From: SHZL01 sp963708905 | GTDB taxonomy: Bacteria; Pseudomonadota; Gammaproteobacteria; Xanthomonadales; SZUA-36 | Direction of reading: 5' to 3' | Assembly: GCA_963708905.1 (NCBI GenBank) | Contig: CAVPUV010000065.1 | Coordinates: 13,989-77,988, forward strand | Length of the DNA stretch: 64,000 bases | Part shown: positions 56,589-64,000 of the stretch, one piece after another | Layout of the letters: the number at the start of each line of letters is the position of its first letter | Numbering within the stretch: the stretch's first letter is position 1 | Translations under genes and position numbers: made by a program | Notes under the pieces: generated by a model | Seen by the model: only the letters and a program-made list of their open reading frames with translations | Told to the model about the DNA's origin: nothing | Databases searched by the model: none

Positions 56589-57305
56589 ATGAGACCCAGC
56601 GGCAGACAGCCTGATGAGTTGCGTAATACCCTGATTACTCGTCATTACACCCGGCACGCAGAAGGTTCAGTGCTGATATGCTGCGGCGAAACCCAGGTGT
56701 TATGCAACGCTTCGGTCGAAGACCGCGTGCCACCATTTTTGCGCGGCAGCGGTGAAGGTTGGATCACCGCTGAGTACGGCATGTTGCCAAGGTCAACGGA
56801 CAGCCGCATGGGGCGGGAAGCGACCCGCGGCAAACAGGGTGGGCGCACGCTGGAAATTCAGCGACTGATCGGACGGTCACTGCGGGCCGTGGTGGATCGA
56901 GCTGCTTTGGGGGAAAGGACCATCACCCTGGATTGTGACGTGATCCAGGCAGATGGCGGAACACGCACGGCTTCGATCACGGGCGCTTATGTGGCGCTGA
57001 GTGATGCCTGCCAGTGGCTGCTGGAGCAGAAGAAAATAAGCAAGAACCCGATTCATGGTCAGGTAGCTGCTGTATCCGTGGGTATTTTGGGGGACACTCC
57101 GGTTCTCGACCTTGATTATGCCGAAGACTCGGTTGCGGAAACCGATATGAATGTGGTGATGAATGATGGCGCTGCGTTTATCGAACTGCAGGGAACGGCC
57201 GAGGGCCATGCTTTCCGTCGCAGCGAACTGGATGCCATGCTGTCACTGGCGCAAACCGGTATTGAGCAGCTGATGGTCCTGCAGCGACAATCGCTCGATG
57301 GCTGA
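56589..57305 (+). CDS. rph: Ribonuclease PH
   Basis: A 238-residue phosphorolytic 3'-exoribonuclease that trims tRNA 3' ends. RPSGRQPDELRNTLITRHYT, TQVLCNASVEDRVPPFLRGS, GWITAEYGMLPRSTDSRMGR, RSLRAVVDRAALGERTITLD and YAEDSVAETDMNVVMND are standard. ATG 56589 begins the conserved MRPSGR. Overlaps rdgB by 8 bases. Confidence 0.97.
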   Translation: MRPSGRQPDELRNTLITRHYTRHAEGSVLICCGETQVLCNASVEDRVPPFLRGSGEGWITAEYGMLPRSTDSRMGREATRGKQGGRTLEIQRLIGRSLRAVVDRAALGERTITLDCDVIQADGGTRTASITGAYVALSDACQWLLEQKKISKNPIHGQVAAVSVGILGDTPVLDLDYAEDSVAETDMNVVMNDGAAFIELQGTAEGHAFRRSELDAMLSLAQTGIEQLMVLQRQSLDG

Positions 57306-57936
57306 GGAGCGCGCGATTTACGCGTCCGCACCCGCGCGCACGCTGGTCCTGGCCAGCGGTAACCCGGGCAAGCTGCGGGAACTGCGCGCAATGCTGCGTT
57401 CACTGGGCTGGAATGTCCGCTCTCAAGACGAGTGGCACGTGCCTTCAGCCGACGAGGACGGGTTGACTTTCATCGAGAATGCCCTCAACAAGGCACGCCA
57501 TGCAGCGCAGCATACGGGCCTGCCCTCGCTGGGAGACGATTCCGGATTGGTCGTGGATGCGCTGGGAGGCGCTCCTGGTATCTATTCTTCACGTTACGCT
57601 GGTGAACCCTCTGAAGCTGCGGCGAACAATCGCAAGTTGTTGAAGGACATGCAGCATGTGCCGCCTGGCAAGCGCACGGCGCTTTTTTATTGCGCCCTGG
57701 CCCTGGTCCGCCATGCCAGAGATCCCTCACCTTTGTTTGCAACAGGCTCCTGGCATGGCAGCATCATGGAAAATCCCAGAGGTTCAGGCGGCTTCGGTTA
57801 TGATCCCCTGTTCTGGGTGGCCAGTCATGCATGCACTGCGGCTGAACTCGAACCCGCAATCAAGAACCGCCTCAGTCACAGAGGCCAGGCCCTGGCGGGC
57901 CTGGTCAGGCAGTTGAGCAATGGGCCGTCTGACTGA
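57298..57936 (+). CDS. rdgB: XTP/dITP diphosphatase
   Basis: A 212-residue house-cleaning NTP pyrophosphatase (Ham1 family). LASGNPGKLRELRAML, FIENALNKARHAA, LGDDSGLVVDALGGAPGIYS, RYAG and GSGGFGYDPLFW carry the active site. It overlaps rph by 8 bases and hemW by 17, forming a tightly coupled operon. Confidence 0.96.
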   Translation: MAEERAIYASAPARTLVLASGNPGKLRELRAMLRSLGWNVRSQDEWHVPSADEDGLTFIENALNKARHAAQHTGLPSLGDDSGLVVDALGGAPGIYSSRYAGEPSEAAANNRKLLKDMQHVPPGKRTALFYCALALVRHARDPSPLFATGSWHGSIMENPRGSGGFGYDPLFWVASHACTAAELEPAIKNRLSHRGQALAGLVRQLSNGPSD

Positions 57937-59110
57937 AACACCGGGCGTGCTGCAACTACCACCGCTGTCTTTATACGTGCATCTGCCCTGGTGCGTGAGG
58001 AAATGTCCCTACTGCGATTTCAATTCTCATGCCCTCAAGGGAGACATTCCCGCTGATCGATACATCCAGGCGCTGATGGCCGACCTGGAAAATGATCTAC
58101 CCCTGGTCTGGGGACGTTCGGTACACAGTGTTTTCTTCGGCGGGGGAACACCCAGCCTGTTCAGTGCTGCTCAGATTGAGCGGCTCCTGAAAGGTGTCAG
58201 AAGTCGCCTGCAGCTTGCGCCGGGGGCTGAAATCACCCTTGAAGCCAACCCGGGAACGATCGAACACGACAGCTTCAGTGCCTATCGCGATGCCGGCATT
58301 AACCGGGTTTCCCTGGGTGTCCAGAGTTTCGATAATGCTGCCTTGAGCCGCATTGGGCGAATTCACGGTCGTCCGGAGATTGAGCGGGCAATACAGTCGA
58401 TACAGGCCGCCGGTCTGGATAACTTCAACCTCGATCTGATGTTTGGCCTGCCGCAACAGACACTGCAGGCGGCCGTGAGTGATGTAACACAGGCACTGCA
58501 CTACAGTCCATCGCACCTTTCACATTACCAGCTGACGCTGGAGCCCAATACGGTTTTCCACGCGCATCCACCGGCCTTGCCGGGTGAGGACGAGTGCTGG
58601 GAAATGCAGGAGCAGTGCACGGCTATGCTGACCGCTCAGGGATTTGAACAGTACGAAATATCAGCCTGGGCGCGCCCGGCAAGACAATGTGCGCATAACC
58701 TCAACTATTGGCGCTACGGTGATTATCTCGGCATCGGTGCAGGTGCTCACGGCAAGATTACACTGCCGGCCGAGGGTGTCATCCGGCGCCTGGTGAAAAA
58801 GCGCCACCCCCAGGTTTACCTGCAGGCAGTGCAAAGTGGTCATTGGCGAGCGCAAGACCGTGTGGTTCCGGAACAGGAACGATGTTTTGAATTCTTTCTC
58901 AATCAGCTGAGACTGCGGGAAGGAGTCAATCTGCAGGATTTTACTCCCCGCACCGGTTTGTGCTGGAGCATGGCCAGTGCGGCGGTACGCAGGGCCCGGG
59001 ATAAGGGCTTGCTGCAACAGCAGGGGCAAATGCTGGTGCCGACCGAACCGGGTTGGCGCTTCGTGAATGAAACCCAGGCGCTATTCCTGCCGCGGGAACA
59101 AGAGCTCTGA
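57920..59110 (+). CDS. hemW: Radical SAM heme chaperone HemW
   Basis: A 396-residue radical SAM protein. The cluster motif is CVRKCPYCDF (CX3CX2C), followed by FFGGGTPSLFSAAQIERLL, EANPGTIEHDSF and RVSLGVQSFD, with the C-terminal HemN-like domain. HemW delivers heme and lacks coproporphyrinogen oxidase activity; it was formerly called HemN-like. The ATG lies inside rdgB, so translation is coupled. Confidence 0.95.
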   Translation: MGRLTETPGVLQLPPLSLYVHLPWCVRKCPYCDFNSHALKGDIPADRYIQALMADLENDLPLVWGRSVHSVFFGGGTPSLFSAAQIERLLKGVRSRLQLAPGAEITLEANPGTIEHDSFSAYRDAGINRVSLGVQSFDNAALSRIGRIHGRPEIERAIQSIQAAGLDNFNLDLMFGLPQQTLQAAVSDVTQALHYSPSHLSHYQLTLEPNTVFHAHPPALPGEDECWEMQEQCTAMLTAQGFEQYEISAWARPARQCAHNLNYWRYGDYLGIGAGAHGKITLPAEGVIRRLVKKRHPQVYLQAVQSGHWRAQDRVVPEQERCFEFFLNQLRLREGVNLQDFTPRTGLCWSMASAAVRRARDKGLLQQQGQMLVPTEPGWRFVNETQALFLPREQEL

Positions 59111-59190
59111 TTCGGCTGATTCGGCTTGCAAACAAGCCGGCGCACCATTAAACTGCCCGGTCTCTCGCGATTGATGTTACAGGAATTGTC

Positions 59191-59433
59191 ATGAAACCGG
59201 GCATTCACCCCAAATACCGTGAGGTAGTCTTTCAGGATCTGTCTGCAAATTTTGCTATCCTCACCCGCTCATCCGTTGAAACCAAAGAAACCATCAAGTG
59301 GGAAGACGGCAAGGAATACCCTCTGGTCAAGGTGGAAATTTCCAGCGCTTCCCATCCGTTTTATACCGGCAAGCACATGTTGCTTGATTCCGGCGGCCGG
59401 GTAGACAAGTTCAAGAAGCGCTACGGAAAGTAA
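59191..59433 (+). CDS. rpmE2: Ribosomal protein L31 type B
   Basis: An 80-residue L31 of the cysteine-free type B (GIHPKYREVVFQDLSANFAI, HPFYTGKHMLLDSGGRVDKF). Type B replaces zinc-binding L31 in low zinc in many bacteria. No Zur site was recognised upstream. AGGAATTGTC precedes ATG; a terminator follows at 59450. Confidence 0.96.
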   Translation: MKPGIHPKYREVVFQDLSANFAILTRSSVETKETIKWEDGKEYPLVKVEISSASHPFYTGKHMLLDSGGRVDKFKKRYGK

Positions 59434-59449
59434 GGCTTTCAAGTTCACC

Positions 59450-59486
59450 AAAAAACCCGCACGGGCATGACCTGTGTGGGTTTTTT
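59450..59486 (+). terminator. Bidirectional-type terminator after rpmE2
   Basis: AAAAAACCCGCACGGG paired with CCTGTGTGGGTTTTTT around CATGA, 16 bases past the rpmE2 stop. It ends in seven T and starts with six A. Confidence 0.95.
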
Positions 59487-59604
59487 TATATCCTGCGCCT
59501 GTGCGATAATCAGCCGAGAAGCTTTAGTGCATTAAATTGCTCATGTTCACGGAACACAAGCAATATCTCTGCATCCCTGTAACAGGATCGTCAAGGAGAA
59601 GTAA

Positions 59605-60894
59605 GTGTCTGATAAAAAAGTAATTCTGACTGATGAATCAAGTGGAAAAACCCTGCAGCTTCCGGTGATTTCCGGCACCGAGGGTGAACCTACGCTGGAT
59701 ATCAAAGATGTGCCATCCAAACTCGGATACTTCACTTATGATCCCGGTTTTTCGGCGACTGCAGCTTGCACCAGCAAGATAACCTTTATCGATGGTGGTA
59801 AAGGGATATTGCGTTACCGTGGCTACCCCATAGAGCAATTGGCCGAGCACAGCACCTTCCTCGAGGTGGCCTATCTGTTACTGCAAGGTAACCTTCCCAG
59901 CCGGGAACAATTCGACCGGTTCCAATGTGACATCACCTACCACACGATGGTGCATGAGCAGCTGAACACCTTCATCTCGGGCTTCCATTACGATGCACAT
60001 CCGATGGCGATGATGGCGGGCGTGGTCGGGTCACTGGCCGCTTTTTACCATGACAGCATGGACGTGAAGAATCCGCAGCACCGAATGCTTGCCGCGCAGA
60101 GAATGATCGCCAAAATGCCCACCATCGCTGCGGCCTGCTACCGTCATCACATGGGTTGGCCCACTGCTTATCCGCAAAATGGTCTGGGTTTCTGTGAGCG
60201 CTTCCTGAACATGATGTTTTCCGTACCCTCGGAGGAATACAAGGTAAGCCCCGCTGCAGCCCGCGCGCTGGACCTGTTGTTCATTTTGCACGCCGATCAC
60301 GAACAGAATGCCAGCACCTCCACGGTGCGGCTGGTCGGGTCGACTGGCGCCAATCCATATGCCTGCGTAGCCGCCGGCATCTCGGCCCTGTGGGGTCCGG
60401 CGCACGGTGGCGCCAACGAAGCAGTACTGACCATGCTGAACGAGATAGGCAATATCTCGAACGTGGCGAAATTCGTGGCACGCGCCAAGGATAAGGATGA
60501 CCCCTTCCGCCTGATGGGGTTCGGTCATCGCGTGTACAAGAATTACGACCCGCGTGCTTCCATTATCCGCTCGGCCTGTCACGAGGTGCTCAAGGAACTG
60601 GGTACGGAAGATCCATTGATGGAACTGGCGCTGGAACTGGAACGTATCGCCCTGGAGGACGAGTACTTCATCCAGAAAAAGCTTTACCCAAATGTCGATT
60701 TTTACTCGGGCATCATCTACAAGGCTCTGGGATTCCCGGTGAGTATGTTCACCGTGATGTTTGCCATTGCCCGTACGGTTGGATGGGTTGCGCAATGGCT
60801 GGAACAGGCGCAGGAACCGACCAAGATCGGGCGTCCGCGCCAGGTTTACAACGGACCTTCCGAACGCAAATACGTGGCGCTGGGAAAGCGCTGA
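59605..60894 (+). CDS. gltA: Citrate synthase
   Basis: A 429-residue type II citrate synthase, first step of the TCA cycle. The N-terminal beta domain is followed by catalytic blocks LFILHADHEQNASTSTVRLV, WGPAHGGANEAVL, MGFGHRVYKNYDPRA and NVDFYSGIIYKALG. GTG 59605 follows AAGGAG by about 7 bases. It is monocistronic between a terminator and the convergent gene. Confidence 0.97.
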   Translation: MSDKKVILTDESSGKTLQLPVISGTEGEPTLDIKDVPSKLGYFTYDPGFSATAACTSKITFIDGGKGILRYRGYPIEQLAEHSTFLEVAYLLLQGNLPSREQFDRFQCDITYHTMVHEQLNTFISGFHYDAHPMAMMAGVVGSLAAFYHDSMDVKNPQHRMLAAQRMIAKMPTIAAACYRHHMGWPTAYPQNGLGFCERFLNMMFSVPSEEYKVSPAAARALDLLFILHADHEQNASTSTVRLVGSTGANPYACVAAGISALWGPAHGGANEAVLTMLNEIGNISNVAKFVARAKDKDDPFRLMGFGHRVYKNYDPRASIIRSACHEVLKELGTEDPLMELALELERIALEDEYFIQKKLYPNVDFYSGIIYKALGFPVSMFTVMFAIARTVGWVAQWLEQAQEPTKIGRPRQVYNGPSERKYVALGKR

Positions 60895-60903
60895 AAACGC
60901 CCG

Positions 60904-61581
60904 TCAGAGGATACCCTCCACTGCAGAAAGTTGCGGGTTCAACAGGCATTCGACTTCCGCCAGGCTGGCCCGGTGTTGCGGTCTGCCATCGATGGGACTG
61001 GGGGGGGCCTGGCGCAGGTCCAGCGGGGTGAAAACTGCCAGTTCGGCCGTGGCTCCGCTCGCCTCAATGACCAAAACGGGTATGTTTCGATGGCCACCAT
61101 CATGCCAACGGATTTGCCGTTGTTCCTGGCTGAACGAGATGTCTTTTTCCAGGAAATACAGCAGCAGATTTTCCGGGGCATCACAAAATACATGAAGTGA
61201 AATGCGTGAGTACCTGCCCGCTGTCCCGTCAAGTACGGGGCCTACCAGTCGCGGTGAAAAGTTTTGCAGCCGGCCCATGATGGTAACCGCTGTCAGACGC
61301 AATTGCTGCAGGTTGCTGACATGCTGCTGGCCACCATATAGCCTTTGATAGCGCACCAGCGCGTCCTGAATTTCCAGATTGCTGGGTAATGCCAGTTTCT
61401 GGCTGACACCAAAGCGCTCCGCCGCTTTTTTCTTCGCCGCGTGATAATTGCTCTGGTCTTCGGTGGCGATGATGCGGGCAGCCTCGGCTGCGACCTCAAG
61501 GCGAATTTGTTTCAGCTTGCGTAAGTGACGAGATGGAACCGGGTCAGTCGTTTTCGTATGGGTCTTCCGTTGATGTGACAT
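60904..61581 (-). CDS. Conserved protein with possible nucleotidyltransferase-like fold
   Basis: A 225-residue protein. The N-terminal part is helical and basic (RHLRKLKQIRLEVAAEAARI, YHAAKKKAAERFGV); the later GPVLDGTAGRYSRISLHVF resembles, loosely, the G-S-x-x-x-G...S-D-x-D strand of nucleotidyltransferases, with the metal-binding acids missing. Function unknown. Its ATG 61581 overlaps the ponA end by 38 bases, so it is probably co-transcribed with ponA. Confidence 0.65.
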   Translation of the reverse strand: MSHQRKTHTKTTDPVPSRHLRKLKQIRLEVAAEAARIIATEDQSNYHAAKKKAAERFGVSQKLALPSNLEIQDALVRYQRLYGGQQHVSNLQQLRLTAVTIMGRLQNFSPRLVGPVLDGTAGRYSRISLHVFCDAPENLLLYFLEKDISFSQEQRQIRWHDGGHRNIPVLVIEASGATAELAVFTPLDLRQAPPSPIDGRPQHRASLAEVECLLNPQLSAVEGIL

Positions 61582-64000
61582 CCTGGTTCTCTCCTCCGGT
61601 ATCGGCCTGCATTGGCGGAAGCTTTCCAGCTTCGAATATTTCCACGATTGCATCGTTGTCATCAAGTTTCGCGATAAGCCCTGTTTCCGGATCGATCTTT
61701 GCCTGGGCCAGGCCTTCCGGCATTTGCGGTGGGTGGTCGCTGGTACCCTGTAAAGCAATTCCCATGAATTCCATCCAGATCGGTAAGGCGGCGCGGCCTC
61801 CCTGTTCATTTCGGCCCAGCGGATCATGATTGTCAAATCCGACCCAGACAGAAGTCACAACGTCATCGTTATAGCCCGAAAACCAGGCGTCGCGCTGCTC
61901 GTTGGTGGTACCGGTCTTTCCCGCCAGGTCATTGCGCCCCAGTTGCATGACACGTGCCCCTGTACCCCGCCTGATCACGTCCATCATCATGGAACGCACG
62001 AGATATGCATTCTGCGGGGAAATAACCCTCCCGGCATAGGCGTTTGGACTATCGGCAAGCAACGAAGGCGATTCGATGGCAGTGGTGGCGAAGGTCGCAT
62101 CGTTTGTCTCGGGGCTCATTTCCAGCGGGCGAAACTCCGGGACAGTCAGCGCAGCCGCATTGGCACTCATTGCCTGGTCATCAAGCTCCTTGGGGCAATC
62201 GTCGCACAGGATGGCTTGCCGGGTTTGGTAGACAATTTCGCCCGTAGCGTCGCGGATTTCACGGATAAATTCCGGCTCGATGAGATAGCCTCCGTTGGCG
62301 AATACTGCATAACCGCGAGCCATGGACAATGGAGTTACCGAACTGCTGCCCAGCGCCATGGTCAGATTTTCTGGCAATTCCTCGAGTTCAAAGCCGAATG
62401 CCGTGATGTAATTGCGTGCGTAATCGATACCAATATCGCGCAGCAACCGGACGGACACCAGATTGCGGGACTTCACCATGGCTTCGCGCAGCCGGGTCGG
62501 GCCATAAAACTTTTCACTGAAGTTCTGAGGTTTCCAGGATCGTTCCAGGTCGGTATCATCAAACACGATGGGCGCGTCATTTATGAGGCTTGCGGTAGTG
62601 AATCCCTTTTCCAGCGCTGCCGAGTAAATGAACGGCTTGAAACTGGAACCGGGTTGTCTTTTGCTCTGGATAATCCGGTTGAACTTGCTGCGGTTGAAAT
62701 CATAACCGCCGACCAGGGCCTTGATGTCACCACTGCGTGGATCCAATGAAACCAAGGCCGCTTCGGCTTCCGGCACCTGACCAAGCCGCCAGTTGCCATT
62801 ATCATCAAGCCGGGTTCGAACGACATCTCCTGCCACCAGGACGTCGTGCAAGGACTTTGGTTTTAGGCCAACACGGTCGCGCGTGATGAAAGGAGCTGAC
62901 CACTCTTCCAGCTCCAGGGCGATGGTCTGGCCATTGCGCAGGTATACCAGCGCAATGTCGTCCTCGACCTCGATCACCAGGCCCGGAGCCAACCCGGATA
63001 CCGGACGATAGGGCTCGAGCAGTTCACTCCACTGTTCAGGAGTTGACTGGTCCTTGAGGTCGATTCTGGCTTCCGGGCCGCGGTAGCCGTGGCGTTTGTC
63101 ATAATCTTCAAGTCCATTCGCGACGGCCTGGTTGGCTGCGGTCTGCAGTCTGCTGTCAATAGTTGTTATTACTTCGTATCCGCCGGTATAAGCCTGTGCC
63201 CCGAGCAATTCCAGGGTTCGAGCCCGCACCATCTCGGCCAGGTAAGGCGCCGACACTTCGGCGGTGGCTCCATGGTATAAGGCCCGGTCCTGCTCTGCTA
63301 TGGCGGTGGCATATTGCAGCTTGTCGATATAGCCCAATTCCAGCATGCGGTTAAGTACATAATTTCGTCGCTCAAGCGCGCGCTCCGGCTGGTTGATGGG
63401 ATTTATCCGTGAAGGCGCCTTTGGCAATGCCGCTATCATTGCGCTCTGGGCCAGGGATAGCTCCTGAATTGTCTTGCCGTAATACACCTCGGCTGCGGCA
63501 CCGATGCCGTAAGCTCTGTAACCCAGAAAGATCTTGTTCAGGTAGAGCTCAAGAATTTCGTTTTTGTCGAGTTCTCCTTCTATTTTCAGAGCGAGGAATA
63601 TTTCCTTGATCTTGCGCGTGAATGTCTTTTCGGAAGTCAGGAAAAAATTTCGCGCCAGCTGTTGGGTAATGGTGCTGCCACCCACGGATTTTTCACCCGT
63701 GGTCAGCAAGGTGAAGGCCGCTCGGGAAATTCCCTGGTAATCAACTCCGGGATGTTCATAAAAGCGCGCGTCTTCACCTGCGATGAAGGCGTTTTTCATA
63801 TCACCCGGTACTTCACTTATGGTTACAGGTATGCGACGCATCTCGCCGAACAAGCCGATCAGTTTCTGGTCCTGGCTGTAAACTCGCAAAGGAACTTGCA
63901 GCTGTACATCCCTCAAGGAATCAACTTCGGGTAAATCGGGCCAGATCAACAGGTAGGTAATCCCCAGCGTCACAAATGACAGCAGGACTGCAGATATGAC
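61544..64000 (-). CDS. Penicillin-binding protein 1A (5' end beyond window)
   Basis: At least 818 residues, with the N-terminus outside the window; the first visible residues are still in the membrane segment. The glycosyltransferase domain shows AGEDARFYEHPGVDYQGISR, TITQQLARNFFL and EILELYLNKIFLGYRAYG; the transpeptidase domain shows SSFK (PGSSFKPFIYSAAL), SRN and KTGTT (LAGKTGTTNEQRDAW). It builds peptidoglycan strands and cross-links them. The ponA/mrcA type is indicated by an OB-like insert between domains. Confidence 0.95.
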   Translation of the reverse strand, partial: VISAVLLSFVTLGITYLLIWPDLPEVDSLRDVQLQVPLRVYSQDQKLIGLFGEMRRIPVTISEVPGDMKNAFIAGEDARFYEHPGVDYQGISRAAFTLLTTGEKSVGGSTITQQLARNFFLTSEKTFTRKIKEIFLALKIEGELDKNEILELYLNKIFLGYRAYGIGAAAEVYYGKTIQELSLAQSAMIAALPKAPSRINPINQPERALERRNYVLNRMLELGYIDKLQYATAIAEQDRALYHGATAEVSAPYLAEMVRARTLELLGAQAYTGGYEVITTIDSRLQTAANQAVANGLEDYDKRHGYRGPEARIDLKDQSTPEQWSELLEPYRPVSGLAPGLVIEVEDDIALVYLRNGQTIALELEEWSAPFITRDRVGLKPKSLHDVLVAGDVVRTRLDDNGNWRLGQVPEAEAALVSLDPRSGDIKALVGGYDFNRSKFNRIIQSKRQPGSSFKPFIYSAALEKGFTTASLINDAPIVFDDTDLERSWKPQNFSEKFYGPTRLREAMVKSRNLVSVRLLRDIGIDYARNYITAFGFELEELPENLTMALGSSSVTPLSMARGYAVFANGGYLIEPEFIREIRDATGEIVYQTRQAILCDDCPKELDDQAMSANAAALTVPEFRPLEMSPETNDATFATTAIESPSLLADSPNAYAGRVISPQNAYLVRSMMMDVIRRGTGARVMQLGRNDLAGKTGTTNEQRDAWFSGYNDDVVTSVWVGFDNHDPLGRNEQGGRAALPIWMEFMGIALQGTSDHPPQMPEGLAQAKIDPETGLIAKLDDNDAIVEIFEAGKLPPMQADTGGENQDVTSTEDPYEND

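Overview
The window reads as chromosome of a gammaproteobacterium that I cannot place further. The evidence is the block gmk-rpoZ-spoT-ridA-recG facing away from rph-rdgB-hemW, plus ubiK, comM, a PII gene, a Mla-type lipid transporter, a LpxL-type acyltransferase and a dedicated gram-negative sortase system. GC content is moderately high, and GTG and TTG starts are used alongside ATG. No rRNA, tRNA, CRISPR array or prophage was recognised.

Layout. 0-4.7 kb: the 3' end of a Mg2+-type P-type ATPase that lacks an internal block, a lysyl-PG-synthase-like membrane protein, an xdhC-type pair, a frameshifted FMN reductase and an MFS permease; the middle genes are separated by copies of a perfect inverted repeat. 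4.7-8.3 kb: a complete mlaE-mlaF-mlaD-lipoprotein operon. 8.3-12 kb: gcvT and gcvH between two copies of a multi-stem-loop element, then purC and djlA. 12-16.7 kb: a large multi-PAS hybrid histidine kinase, a MAPEG protein and rpe. 16.7-27.7 kb: a dipeptide epimerase, a class GN sortase with its VIT/VWA target, three envelope glycan/lipid genes, and the response regulator and histidine kinase of the dedicated sortase system. The sortase pair and the regulator pair are therefore split by about 4 kb of envelope genes, and a shared 41-bp motif lies upstream of each half.

27.7-34 kb: a DWARF1-like FAD oxidase, cfa, a decayed gene, a Gly/Tyr-rich exported protein, a PmtA-like methyltransferase and an SLC13-type carrier. 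34.4-35.8 kb: an insertion sequence with recognisable terminal inverted repeats. 36-46 kb is the accessory part: a CorC/HlyC protein, an exported protein joining a caspase/legumain-like peptidase domain to two beta-type repeats and a C-terminal Hint domain, a partner-less exported protein, a truncated HTH regulator fused against a comM fragment, a PhoX-like phosphatase, a HigBA-like locus with a worn toxin, and a frameshifted comM. 46-64 kb is housekeeping: ubiK, PII, a beta-hydroxyacid dehydrogenase, a TPR protein, the recG-ridA-spoT-rpoZ-gmk-yicC strand, rph-rdgB-hemW, rpmE2, gltA and ponA (5' end beyond the window).

Main points for follow-up: the peptidase-Hint protein; the paired stem-loop elements around gcvT-gcvH, whose stems differ in sequence but keep the same layout; the GGGGTCAGAG inverted-repeat family that donates stop codons to three genes; and the shared motif in the sortase locus. 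Several genes carry single-base frameshifts (FMN reductase, comM), which may be real decay or assembly error.
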